Below are positions 25,959 to 34,241 of a stretch of DNA of 64,000 bases, piece after piece (the stretch's first letter is position 1; each line of letters begins with the position of its first letter). The translations under genes were made by a program, and so were the position numbers. Source of the stretch: Pseudomonas putida. GTDB lineage: Bacteria > Pseudomonadota > Gammaproteobacteria > Pseudomonadales > Pseudomonadaceae. The stretch spans positions 25,850 to 89,849 of the forward strand of contig NZ_MNAH01000008.1 in assembly GCF_001976065.1 (NCBI RefSeq). The letters run 5' to 3'. The notes beneath the pieces were generated by a model, which searched no databases, was not told the origin of the DNA, and saw only the letters and a program-made list of their open reading frames with translations.

Positions 25959-26887
25959 GGGTGGCGTTCTCCTTCTGCCAGCAGTGTCGCGACAGTCGCA
26001 TCGTTCACCGGTTCCAGACCCAGGGAGCGAGACACCTGAAGGTTGCTTGTGACTTTAAAGCGGCGTGGGTACTGCGTGCGCGGCCAGGTGGCGGGCGGTT
26101 GGTCGAGTAGTTCATCGAGAATTGCCAGCCAGTCGTCCTGATCACTGTAGGTGCTGGCCAGGCTCCCGGCCTTGACGAACCCTGCATTGGGGCCGATCAG
26201 GGCCCGTTGGCGCGCGTAGCTGCTGAGCAACAGGTTTTTCGCGGTTTTCGGGTTGTACAGATCGGGATCGTCGAGGCCCAGCAATACATCACTATTGTCC
26301 AGCAACGCCTGCAAAGGACGACTGTCCTGAGTGTTGTCCCAACGCTCGGTGACTACTTCAAGGCCCAAGGGATGGGCGGCCTGGCGCAGTTCCTTCAACA
26401 GGAATTCGCTATGGCGGTCGTACAGCACGCCAACCCGTTTGACCTCGGGCAGCAGCACGCGGGTGAGGCGCAATTGCCGGTCCAGCGGCGGATCGCTCCA
26501 GAGCAGGCAGAGGTGCGCGGGCAGGGCTTGGCCCAGGTGTTGCCGTGCCTGCAGTCGGCTGATGCGCAGCACCAGCGTCGCCGGGCCGTGGATGTCCTGC
26601 AGGCGCCAGTCGAGACTGGGCAGGTCGAGCAGGATCAAGCGGGTGTTTGCCTCCAGCTTGCCCGGTGGCGGCAGGCTGGCCAGTGGTTGAAAGTGCACGT
26701 TGTCGGCCGGTCGCAATTGCCGCAGGGCCCGGGCAAAGGATTGCATGCCGGGGCTGTCGTCGACCCCGATCAGGAGAATGTCCGCGGCGTCGGCCGACAG
26801 GCTGTTTAGCCAGCCACCGAATACCAGGCAGACAATGGCCAGCAGTTGGGCCAGGGTTGGCGGCTTGCGCGACGGACGATGCGGCAT
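25955..26887 (-). CDS. Periplasmic ABC-type substrate-binding-like protein (PF04392-like)
   Basis: A 310-residue exported protein: signal peptide/anchor to about residue 34 (LAQLLAIVCLVFGGWLN), then a two-lobe binding-protein fold with VLLPEVKRVGVLYD and the RALIGPNAGFVKAGSLASTY segment, both typical of the 'ABC_sub_bind' family. No ABC permease or ATPase is near, so it probably presents a ligand to the kinase encoded next rather than feeding a transporter. It starts 1 base after the receptor stop and overlaps the kinase start. Confidence 0.8.
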   Translation of the reverse strand: MPHRPSRKPPTLAQLLAIVCLVFGGWLNSLSADAADILLIGVDDSPGMQSFARALRQLRPADNVHFQPLASLPPPGKLEANTRLILLDLPSLDWRLQDIHGPATLVLRISRLQARQHLGQALPAHLCLLWSDPPLDRQLRLTRVLLPEVKRVGVLYDRHSEFLLKELRQAAHPLGLEVVTERWDNTQDSRPLQALLDNSDVLLGLDDPDLYNPKTAKNLLLSSYARQRALIGPNAGFVKAGSLASTYSDQDDWLAILDELLDQPPATWPRTQYPRRFKVTSNLQVSRSLGLEPVNDATVATLLAEGERHP

Positions 26888-26888
26888 C

Positions 26889-29012
26889 TTAAAGCGCCAG
26901 CTCCGCGCTGAAATACATCACCCGACGCTCGTCATAATTGTTGTCGATAAAGGTGGTGGGCTGTTTGTCGAGGCGCTGCTGGAGCACGCCAGCCAGCTCC
27001 AGATGGGCCTTGCCCAGGCGGATGCGCTTGGCGATGCGAGTGTCGACGCGTTCGAAGCGATAGCCGTTGAGCGCGTCGTCACCATAATAGAAGAGTGCAC
27101 TGTTCCAGCCGTGGCCCCAGTCGCGCAGCCAGGCAGCTGAGCCGCTGTTGCGTGCGGTCTGTTGTGCATCCTGCGGATTGCTCGCGTCAGCATCGACGTA
27201 GGCATAAGTCAGGCGCAACCGGTCGGCGCTGCCGATTTTCCAGTCGAGCTGAGTTTCCGCGCCGGTGTAGCGTGCGGTGTTGGCGTTGCTGGCGATGTAC
27301 TGATTGTTGCGCAGCGGCTCACTGATCATCCCGGTGATCTCGTCGTAGAACAGCTTTACATCGACAGCCAACCCCGACTCGGCAAAATAACCGTTGTAGC
27401 CCAGTTCCCGGGAACGCATGTGTTCCTGGTCGAGGTCGCCGGGGCCGCGGGTCTTGACGAAATAGCGAGCACTGGACTGGCCATAGGCGCCGGGTTGCAG
27501 GCGCGTGACCTGATAGCTCCAGTTGACGTTGTTTTCGAACATGTCCGGTGAGCGGATAGCTTCCGAGTACACCGCACGCAAGCCGTGGCGCGGATTGATC
27601 AGATAGTTGATCGCCATCCGCGGGGTCAATGAGCTGCCGCTCAACTGCGTGTCTTCGAACATGGCGCCGCCCTGCACAAGCCAGTGTTCGCTGGCGCGCC
27701 ATTCGAGCTGGCCGAATGCTCGCCAGGTGGTGTCATCGAGGGTGCCATTGAAGTAGGTCTCGGAGTCTGCCCGGTCGTAACGATAGTTCAAGCCGCTGAC
27801 CAGCCGCAGGTTATCGGACAGGCTCAGGGTGTCCTGCAGTTCAAGGTCGTAGCGCGACTCCCGGGTGCTTTGGTCTATATCACCGCAAACCGTTTGCCGG
27901 GCGCCGTTGCGCCACTGGTCGAGGACTTGATTGGCCAGTGCGCGTTGGGCCGGATCGCCGTCCGGTGCACCGGTGCCCAGAAAGCTCTCGATATTGCGCG
28001 CCAGGCGTTCGGTGTAGTTCGGGTTGAGTCGCCACAGCTCGGTGAGTTCGGGACTGAACGAAAGCTCGGCATCGCATGCACGCCAGGTTTGCTGACGGTC
28101 CCAATGCTGGGCCGAACCCTGGATATAAAGACTGTGCCGGGTATCAATGTCGAAGTTCCAGCGCAACGAACCGGCGTAGTCCTTGGCGGTGACGTCGGAA
28201 TTGTCCCCTTCGCGGGTAATCCCCGAGAACACCGGTTGGTAGGTATAGGGTCGCTGATTGGTGCCATCCTTGGCGCTCACTTGCCAATCGATGCCTTGCC
28301 GTTCGTCGAGGGTCTGGCTGACGGCAAGGTTGAAGCGCTTCAGGCGTCGACTGTCATGGTAGTCGCCGCCGTTGCGATCGGAGTCAAAGCCATCGTCTTG
28401 CTGACCGGACAGCGACAGACGCAAATCGCCATCCTCCCAACCCACGCCCTGGCTCGCATAGAAGTCGTCGATGCCACGCTGGCCGCGGGTGACCTTGATT
28501 CGAGTTCCATGGCTGTCGACCGGGTTGCGCGTGATGATGTTGACCACCGCCATCAACGCATTGGCGCCATAACTGACCGTGTTCGGGCCGCGGAAAACTT
28601 CGATGCGTTCGATGTCCTCCATGGCCACCGGAATATCGCTCCAGTCCACCGTGGCCAGCCCTGCGCGGTATACCGAGCGGCCGTCAATCAATACCTGCAT
28701 GCGCCGCGCATCGGTGGCGCGGGTGCCGTGGTAGTTCACCGTAGCCTGATTGCCGCTGATATGGCCGACCATCATGCCCGGTACCAGGCGTAGTACTTCG
28801 TTGAGATCCCGGGCGCCGCTGGCCTTGATCAGCGCGCTGTCGAGTACCGTCATGCTCCCCGGCACGGCGGCCGGCGACTGCTTCAGTCGCGTGGCCGTGA
28901 GTACCTGCGGCAACGGTTCGCCGTCTAGAAACAAGTCGTCGGCCAGCGCTGGCGAGCTGAGTACCAGCGCCAGTACCAAGGGCGTACGGGGAGAAGGCGA
29001 ACCGAGGGACAC
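26889..29012 (-). CDS. TonB-dependent outer-membrane receptor
   Basis: Outer-membrane receptor of 707 residues. A signal peptide is cleaved near A24 (SSPALA), a TonB-box-like PQVLTATRL occurs at about 34-42, the plug domain contains DLNEVLRLVPGM, IDGRSVYRAG and IERIEVFRGPNTVSYGANAL, and a beta barrel follows. The chain ends YFSAELAL with leucine, not the usual terminal aromatic. Ligand unknown. I see no Fur-box-like sequence in the 195 bases before it. It heads a three-gene operon with the binding protein and hybrid kinase. Confidence 0.93.
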   Translation of the reverse strand: MSLGSPSPRTPLVLALVLSSPALADDLFLDGEPLPQVLTATRLKQSPAAVPGSMTVLDSALIKASGARDLNEVLRLVPGMMVGHISGNQATVNYHGTRATDARRMQVLIDGRSVYRAGLATVDWSDIPVAMEDIERIEVFRGPNTVSYGANALMAVVNIITRNPVDSHGTRIKVTRGQRGIDDFYASQGVGWEDGDLRLSLSGQQDDGFDSDRNGGDYHDSRRLKRFNLAVSQTLDERQGIDWQVSAKDGTNQRPYTYQPVFSGITREGDNSDVTAKDYAGSLRWNFDIDTRHSLYIQGSAQHWDRQQTWRACDAELSFSPELTELWRLNPNYTERLARNIESFLGTGAPDGDPAQRALANQVLDQWRNGARQTVCGDIDQSTRESRYDLELQDTLSLSDNLRLVSGLNYRYDRADSETYFNGTLDDTTWRAFGQLEWRASEHWLVQGGAMFEDTQLSGSSLTPRMAINYLINPRHGLRAVYSEAIRSPDMFENNVNWSYQVTRLQPGAYGQSSARYFVKTRGPGDLDQEHMRSRELGYNGYFAESGLAVDVKLFYDEITGMISEPLRNNQYIASNANTARYTGAETQLDWKIGSADRLRLTYAYVDADASNPQDAQQTARNSGSAAWLRDWGHGWNSALFYYGDDALNGYRFERVDTRIAKRIRLGKAHLELAGVLQQRLDKQPTTFIDNNYDERRVMYFSAELAL

Positions 29013-29207
29013 ATCACATCCTTGTCAACGATCGATGGCGCGCATGTTAACCGAGCCCGTTGACTTTTCCAGTCACGATGTAAGCATTTTCCTATGTATT
29101 TCCGGACTTCTTCCTACGCATGCCGGTAATTGACGCGGGGACTGGCCGACACGTGGGCGCGCCGTATAATGCCGGCATCGCCACTGGTATGGATTAACGG
29201 ATTGCAT

Positions 29208-30233
29208 ATGACTGAACAGCGCCCGATCGCAGTCTTGGGAGGCGGAAGTTTTGGTACCGCCGTGGCTAACTTGCTGGCAGAAAATGGACATCAAGTCCTG
29301 CAATGGATGCGTGACCCCGAGCAGGCCGAGGCCATCCGGGTCAACCGCGAGAACCCGCGTTACCTCAAAGGCATCAAGATCCTGCCCGGTGTGACGCCGG
29401 TCACCGATCTGCAGGCCACCCTGGAGGCCTGCGACCTGAGTTTCGTCGCGCTACCCTCCAGCGCGTTGCGTTCGGTGCTGGCCCCGCACGCCGAACGGTT
29501 GAGCGGCAAAATGCTGGTGAGCCTGACCAAGGGCATCGAGGCCCACACGTTCAAGCTGATGAGTCAGATTCTCGAAGAGATCGCGCCACTGGCCCGCATC
29601 GGCGTGTTGTCCGGGCCGAACCTGGCCCGTGAAATCGCCGAGCACGCGTTGACCGCCACCGTGGTCGCCAGTGAAGACGAAGAACTCTGCCAGCACGTCC
29701 AGGAGGTGTTGCATGGCCGCACCTTCCGGGTGTATGCCAGCGCCGATCGTTTTGGCGTGGAGCTGGGCGGGGCGTTGAAAAACGTCTACGCGATCATCGC
29801 CGGCATGGCGGTGGCGATGGGCATGGGCGAAAACACCAAGAGCATGCTGATTACCCGGGCACTGGCGGAAATGACGCGCTTTGCCGTGAATCAGGGCGCC
29901 AACCCGATGACATTCCTCGGTCTGGCGGGCGTGGGTGACCTGATCGTCACCTGCTCGTCGCCAAAAAGCCGCAACTATCAGGTCGGATTCGCCCTTGGCC
30001 AGGGCTTGAGCCTCGAAGAGGCGGTCAATCGACTGGGTGAAGTCGCCGAAGGCGTGAACACCCTCAAGGTGCTCAAGGCCAAGTCCCAGGAGGTGGGCGT
30101 GTACATGCCGTTAGTCGCCGGGCTGCACGCGATCCTGTTCGAAGGGCGCACGCTTGAGCAGGTGATCGAGCTGTTGATGCGCGGCGAGCCGAAGACCGAC
30201 GTCGACTTTATTTCCACCAGTGGCTTCAACTGA
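29208..30233 (+). CDS. gpsA: Glycerol-3-phosphate dehydrogenase [NAD(P)+]
   Basis: Cytosolic enzyme of 341 residues that reduces dihydroxyacetone phosphate to sn-glycerol 3-phosphate, the backbone for phospholipids. The Rossmann motif VLGGGSFGTAVANLLAENG is at the N terminus; the catalytic lysine is in ELGGALKNVYAI; TCSSPKSRNYQVG is the family signature. ATG at 29208 gives the canonical start. A perfect -10 hexamer TATAAT lies at 29165-29170 with only a weak -35. It is divergent from the receptor operon and leads into the DUF4389-sixA genes. Confidence 0.96.
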   Translation: MTEQRPIAVLGGGSFGTAVANLLAENGHQVLQWMRDPEQAEAIRVNRENPRYLKGIKILPGVTPVTDLQATLEACDLSFVALPSSALRSVLAPHAERLSGKMLVSLTKGIEAHTFKLMSQILEEIAPLARIGVLSGPNLAREIAEHALTATVVASEDEELCQHVQEVLHGRTFRVYASADRFGVELGGALKNVYAIIAGMAVAMGMGENTKSMLITRALAEMTRFAVNQGANPMTFLGLAGVGDLIVTCSSPKSRNYQVGFALGQGLSLEEAVNRLGEVAEGVNTLKVLKAKSQEVGVYMPLVAGLHAILFEGRTLEQVIELLMRGEPKTDVDFISTSGFN

Positions 30234-30262
30234 AACATTACTTCACCGGAACGGAGCGAGAC

Positions 30263-30610
30263 ATGAGTGATCAAAAAGTAGAAGCCAGATACGAGTCCAT
30301 TCTGCTTCGGGTGCTGTGGATGGTGGTATTCCTGCTGGTTTGGCAGGTGGCGCAGTTCCTGCTCGGCGCTGTGGTACTGGTGCAGTTGATCTATCGTTTG
30401 ATTTATGGCGCCCCGAGCGCCAGCCTGATGAACTTCGGCGACAGTCTGAGCCAGTTCCTGGCCCAGATCGGTCGTTTCGGCAGTTTTCACAGCGACCAGA
30501 AACCCTGGCCGTTCGCCGATTGGCCGACGCCGCGTACGCCGGAAGGTGAAGCGCCGCACGCCGTGGCGCCTGCGCCACACCCGGCCCGGGATGAGGAACC
30601 CAAACTATGA
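30263..30610 (+). CDS. DUF4389 family membrane protein
   Basis: A 115-residue inner-membrane protein with one long hydrophobic stretch (LRVLWMVVFLLVWQVAQFLL plus GAVVLVQLIYRLIYG) and a proline-rich tail (WPFADWPTPRTPEGEAPH). The family function is unknown. It is 29 bases after gpsA and overlaps sixA by 4 bases, so it belongs to the gpsA operon. Confidence 0.85.
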   Translation: MSDQKVEARYESILLRVLWMVVFLLVWQVAQFLLGAVVLVQLIYRLIYGAPSASLMNFGDSLSQFLAQIGRFGSFHSDQKPWPFADWPTPRTPEGEAPHAVAPAPHPARDEEPKL

Positions 30611-31062
30611 AACTCTGGGTATTGCGTCATGGGGAAGCCGTGCCACACGGCTCCCGTCCCCACGATTCGGAGCGGGAACTGACGGAGCACGGGCGCGAGG
30701 AAGTGCTGCGCAGCGCTGCCAACCTGATCGGGCAGCCGCTGACTGCGATCTACGCCAGCCCGTACCGGCGAGCACAGGAAACCGCGCAGCTGGTGCGCGA
30801 CGCGTTGGGGTTCGAGCCGGAAATCCGCACTGTGGAATGGCTGACCCCGGACACCGAGCCGGACAAGGTGGCCGAACAGATGGTCGCGGTCAGCGACGTG
30901 CTGCTGGTCAGTCACAACCCTTTGGTGGGGAATCTGCTGAGTTACCTGCAACACGGTGCCGGGCATCCGCCGGAGCGGGTCGACACTGCCGGTCTGGCGC
31001 AGCTCGATGGTGCTGAGTTGTTGGTCGGCTCCATGAAACTCAACAGTATCAAGCAACCATAA
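30607..31062 (+). CDS. sixA: Phosphohistidine phosphatase SixA
   Basis: Histidine-phosphatase-superfamily enzyme of 151 residues; in E. coli SixA removes phosphate from histidines of phosphotransfer proteins. The RHG signature is at residues 7-9 with nucleophile H8, then HDSERELTEHGREEV, the second arginine in ASPYRRAQETA, and VSHNPLVGNLL with the second catalytic histidine. It lies 1.6 kb from the hybrid kinase operon but on the opposite strand. ATGA overlap with the upstream gene. Confidence 0.92.
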   Translation: MKLWVLRHGEAVPHGSRPHDSERELTEHGREEVLRSAANLIGQPLTAIYASPYRRAQETAQLVRDALGFEPEIRTVEWLTPDTEPDKVAEQMVAVSDVLLVSHNPLVGNLLSYLQHGAGHPPERVDTAGLAQLDGAELLVGSMKLNSIKQP

Positions 31063-31065
31063 ACG

Positions 31066-31104
31066 CCAAAAGATCGCAGCTCCCTGCAGGCTGCGATCTT
31101 TTGC
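31066..31104. repeat. Inverted repeat, probable terminator of the gpsA-sixA operon
   Basis: AAAAGATCGCAGC (31068-31080) and GCTGCGATCTTTT (31090-31102) are perfect complements, 5 bases after the sixA stop. This AAGATCGCAGC repeat is common in P. fluorescens. Confidence 0.8.
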
Positions 31105-31121
31105 TGTTGATTCTCGAAAAA

Positions 31122-31149
31122 AGTTAACCAAGCACTTGCTTGGTTAACT
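31122..31149. promoter_or_regulatory. Perfect 28-bp palindrome, probable operator for the acyl-CoA ligase operon
   Basis: Arms AGTTAACCAAGCA and TGCTTGGTTAACT (13 bases each) are exact complements around a central CT. It ends 40 bases before the ATG of the acyl-CoA ligase. The AAGCA-N2-TGCTT core suggests a TetR-family operator; the regulator is not in this window. Confidence 0.7.
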
Positions 31150-31189
31150 ACGCTTGCTCCAAAGCACAAAAAACAAAGGAGCGAGTCCC

Positions 31190-32845
31190 ATGCCTGCTGC
31201 TTCGCGTTTGCCCCTGGACATCTTCTACGAGCGCGAGGCACGTCATCCCCGCCAGCGTTTTCTTGTCCAGCCAGTGGGCGGTGGGCAGGTCGAGACCCTG
31301 ACCTGGGAAGACGTCGGTCACCAGGCCCGATGCGCGGCCCATTGGCTGCGATCGCGGGAACTGCCGCAAGGCAGTCATATCGCCCTGATCTCGAAAAACT
31401 GCGCGCACTGGATCATTGCCGACCTGGCGATCTGGATGGCCGGGCATGTCTCGGTGCCGCTGTACCCCAACCTCACTGCCGAATCGGTGGGCCAGGTGCT
31501 CGAACACTCGGAAGCGGCGCTGGTGTTCATCGGCAAACTTGACGACTGGCCAGGCATGTCCCGAGGGGTCAGTCCCGATCTGCCGACCATCAGCCTGCCG
31601 CTGCATCCCCCCGGCACCTTCGATTACAGCTGGGCCGACCTGCAACGCAGCTCACCGATCCAGGACGACCCCAAGCCCACCGCCGATCAACTGGCGACCA
31701 TCATCTACACCTCCGGCACCACCGGCATGCCCAAGGGCGTGATGCACAGCTTCGCCAATCTGGCGTTCGCCACCACGCGCGGCACGCAACTGTTCGGCCT
31801 GAATGAGTCGGATCGGTTGTTGTCGTATTTGCCGTTGTGCCACGTTGCTGAGCGGATGTTCGTCGAACTGGCATCGATCTATACCGGGCAAACTGTGTTT
31901 TTTGCCGAAAGCCTCGATACCTTCCTCACTGATCTAAAACGTGCCCGGCCCACTGCACTGTTCGGCGTGCCGCGCATCTGGACCAAGTTCCAGATGGGGG
32001 TGTACAGCAAGATTCCGGCAAAGCGCCTCGACTTCCTGCTCGGTCTGCCGATCATCGGCAAGCGGGTCGGGCATAGAGTCCTCGCGGGGTTGGGGCTCGA
32101 TGCCTTGCGCGTTGCCCTGTCCGGTGCCGCGCCGGTGCCGCTGAGTTTGCTGCTGTGGTACCGCAAGCTTGGGCTGGACGTGCTGGAGGTCTACGGCATG
32201 ACGGAAAGTTGCGGCTACTCGCACATTTGTCTGCCGGGACATTACAAACAGGGCTGGATTGGCAGGCCATGCCCGGAGGTCGAGGTGCGCATCGACGAAT
32301 CGGGCGAGGTCATGGTGCGCAGCGGCGCGACCATGCTCGGGTATTTCAAGGAGCCGCAGAAAACCGCCGATACCATCACTGAGGATGGCTTCCTGCGCAC
32401 CGGCGACAAGGGCGAGGAAGATGCCGAAGGCAACCTGCGCCTGACCGGGCGCCTGAAGGAAATCTTCAAGACCAGCAAAGGCAAATACGTGGCCCCGGCG
32501 CCCATCGAAAACCGCCTGGCGGTGCATTCGCGTATCGAGCAAGTGTGCGTGGTCGGTGATGGCTTGAGTGCGCCGCTGGGCTTGTGCGTACTCTCGGCTG
32601 TCGGGCAGCAGGAGGCACGGGCCGGGTTGCATTCAAGCCTGGAAAAACTTCTGGAAGAGGTCAACAACGCCCTGGACAAGCACGAGCGCTTGCGGCGACT
32701 GGTGGTGGTTAAGGACAGCTGGGCAGTGGAAAACGGCTTTCTCACGCCGACCCTGAAGATCAAGCGCAACGTGATCGAAGCCGCTTACGGCGCCCGCTTC
32801 GAAGAATGGAGCGAACACAGTGAAGCGGTGCTGTGGCAGGATTGA
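31190..32845 (+). CDS. AMP-dependent acyl-CoA synthetase/ligase
   Basis: Adenylate-forming ligase of 551 residues, of the long-chain fatty acyl-CoA synthetase type. The ATP loop IIYTSGTTGMPKGVMHS is around residue 173; later motifs are LEVYGMTESCGYSH, FLRTGDKGEEDAEGNLRLTG and LKEIFKTSKGKYVAPAPIE. ATG at 31190 follows AAAGGAGCGAG. It is the first gene of a likely lipid/acyl operon with a thioesterase and two hydrolases and is preceded by a perfect operator-like palindrome. Substrate is not predictable. Confidence 0.92.
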   Translation: MPAASRLPLDIFYEREARHPRQRFLVQPVGGGQVETLTWEDVGHQARCAAHWLRSRELPQGSHIALISKNCAHWIIADLAIWMAGHVSVPLYPNLTAESVGQVLEHSEAALVFIGKLDDWPGMSRGVSPDLPTISLPLHPPGTFDYSWADLQRSSPIQDDPKPTADQLATIIYTSGTTGMPKGVMHSFANLAFATTRGTQLFGLNESDRLLSYLPLCHVAERMFVELASIYTGQTVFFAESLDTFLTDLKRARPTALFGVPRIWTKFQMGVYSKIPAKRLDFLLGLPIIGKRVGHRVLAGLGLDALRVALSGAAPVPLSLLLWYRKLGLDVLEVYGMTESCGYSHICLPGHYKQGWIGRPCPEVEVRIDESGEVMVRSGATMLGYFKEPQKTADTITEDGFLRTGDKGEEDAEGNLRLTGRLKEIFKTSKGKYVAPAPIENRLAVHSRIEQVCVVGDGLSAPLGLCVLSAVGQQEARAGLHSSLEKLLEEVNNALDKHERLRRLVVVKDSWAVENGFLTPTLKIKRNVIEAAYGARFEEWSEHSEAVLWQD

Positions 32846-32877
32846 GCCACGAACAAAATCAACAAGGAAACTCTGCT

Positions 32878-33321
32878 ATGAGTCTGTGGCGTACCGCTCC
32901 GAACATCGAACAGTTGAACGCACTTCAGAAAAACACCATCGGCGAAGTGCTGGACATTCGTTTTGAAGCCTTCGATGAAGAGTCCCTCACCGCGAGCATG
33001 GTCGTCGATCATCGCACTCACCAGCCTTACGGTTTACTGCATGGCGGCGCCTCGGTGGTGCTGGCTGAATCGGTCGGCTCGATGGCCAGCTATTTGTGCA
33101 TCGATACCAGCAAATTCTATTGCGTGGGCCTGGAAATCAACGCCAACCATTTGCGCGGCCTGCGCAGCGGGCGGGTGACGGCGGTGGCCAAGGCCATTCA
33201 TATCGGGCGTACGACCCATGTCTGGGATATCCGTTTGACCAGTGACGAAGGCAAAGCCAGTTGTGTGTCGCGGCTAACCATGGCGGTAGTGCCGCTGGGT
33301 GAGAATCCGCCAGCAAGGTAA
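32878..33321 (+). CDS. Hotdog-fold acyl-CoA thioesterase (PaaI/EntH-like)
   Basis: A 147-residue thioesterase with the PaaI-type core HQPYGLLHGGASVVLAESVGS, where the glutamate is the catalytic residue, and the LEINANHLRGLRSGRVTAVA strand. ATG at 32878 follows AAGGAAA. It lies 32 bases after the acyl-CoA ligase and probably shares its message, so the pair could activate and release the same acyl group. The order matches P. aeruginosa PA1617-PA1618 as I recall it. Confidence 0.9.
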   Translation: MSLWRTAPNIEQLNALQKNTIGEVLDIRFEAFDEESLTASMVVDHRTHQPYGLLHGGASVVLAESVGSMASYLCIDTSKFYCVGLEINANHLRGLRSGRVTAVAKAIHIGRTTHVWDIRLTSDEGKASCVSRLTMAVVPLGENPPAR

Positions 33322-33434
33322 TGGTGGACGATGGCTTTGACCGGACTGTCATCCTTCCTGTCAGTTACGGTCATTGCTGTAGGACGCGCTCTTGCGGACA
33401 ATCGGGCTTTGTCTTCGTTGATGGATCGAACGGT

Positions 33435-34241
33435 ATGTCGCAACAGATATTTTTCGCCCACGCCAATGGTTTTCCTTCGGGGACCTACGGCAAGTTGTTT
33501 GCGGCGCTGGCACCCGAATATCAGGTGACGCATCTGGAGCAGCACGCTCACGACCCGCGGTACCCGGCGGATGACAACTGGTACAACCTGGTGGATGAAC
33601 TGATCCACCACCTGCAGCAACAACCGGAGCCGGTGTGGGGCGTTGGTCATTCCTTCGGCGGCGTACTGCACCTGCACGCGGCGTTGCGTTGCCCCGAGTT
33701 GTATCGCGGGGTGGTGATGCTCGATTCCCCGGTGCTGACCCGTACCGACCAATGGGTCATCCGTGCCGCCAAGCGATTCGGTTTCATTGACCGCCTGACC
33801 CCGGCCGGTCGCACCCTGGGGCGGCGGGAAGAGTTCGCCGACCTTGACAGCGCGCGCCGTTATTTCGCCGGTAAAACCCTGTTTCGCAGCTTCGATCCGG
33901 AGTGCTTCGACGCCTATCTGCAATATGGATTGCACCAAGTGGGCGATAAGCTGCGCCTGCGTTTCGATCCGGCCACGGAAATCAGCATCTACCGTGGCGT
34001 GCCGCACACCAGCCCCGGCAGGACGCGGCAATTGAAAGTGCCGCTGGCGGTGGTTCGCGGGCAAAAGAGCAAGGTGGTGATGCGCCATCACACCAGTTCC
34101 GTCGGGCGTATGCCAAAGGGCGAGGCGCTGAGCATGCCTGGCGGTCACATGTTTCCCCTGGAACGCCCGCAGGACACGGCCACGCTGCTGAAAAAACTGT
34201 TCAACCGCTGGGGCGCTCGCCAACAGCAGGATTGCGCATGA
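33435..34241 (+). CDS. Alpha/beta hydrolase
   Basis: Serine hydrolase of 268 residues. The oxyanion region is FFAHANGFPSG, the nucleophile elbow is VGHSFGGVL, and the late histidine is in MPGGHMFPLERP. Substrate unknown. The open frame extends 114 bases upstream, but ATG at 33435 gives the expected N terminus (MSQQIFFAHANGF). It overlaps the next hydrolase gene by 4 bases. Confidence 0.87.
   Translation: MSQQIFFAHANGFPSGTYGKLFAALAPEYQVTHLEQHAHDPRYPADDNWYNLVDELIHHLQQQPEPVWGVGHSFGGVLHLHAALRCPELYRGVVMLDSPVLTRTDQWVIRAAKRFGFIDRLTPAGRTLGRREEFADLDSARRYFAGKTLFRSFDPECFDAYLQYGLHQVGDKLRLRFDPATEISIYRGVPHTSPGRTRQLKVPLAVVRGQKSKVVMRHHTSSVGRMPKGEALSMPGGHMFPLERPQDTATLLKKLFNRWGARQQQDCA

Noticed and set aside
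29079..29096. TGTAAG-N6-CCTATG before the TonB receptor gene, resembling a GacA box (TGTAAG-N6-CTTACA)
   Set aside because: Only the left half matches; the right half agrees at 3 of 6 positions, which is not enough.
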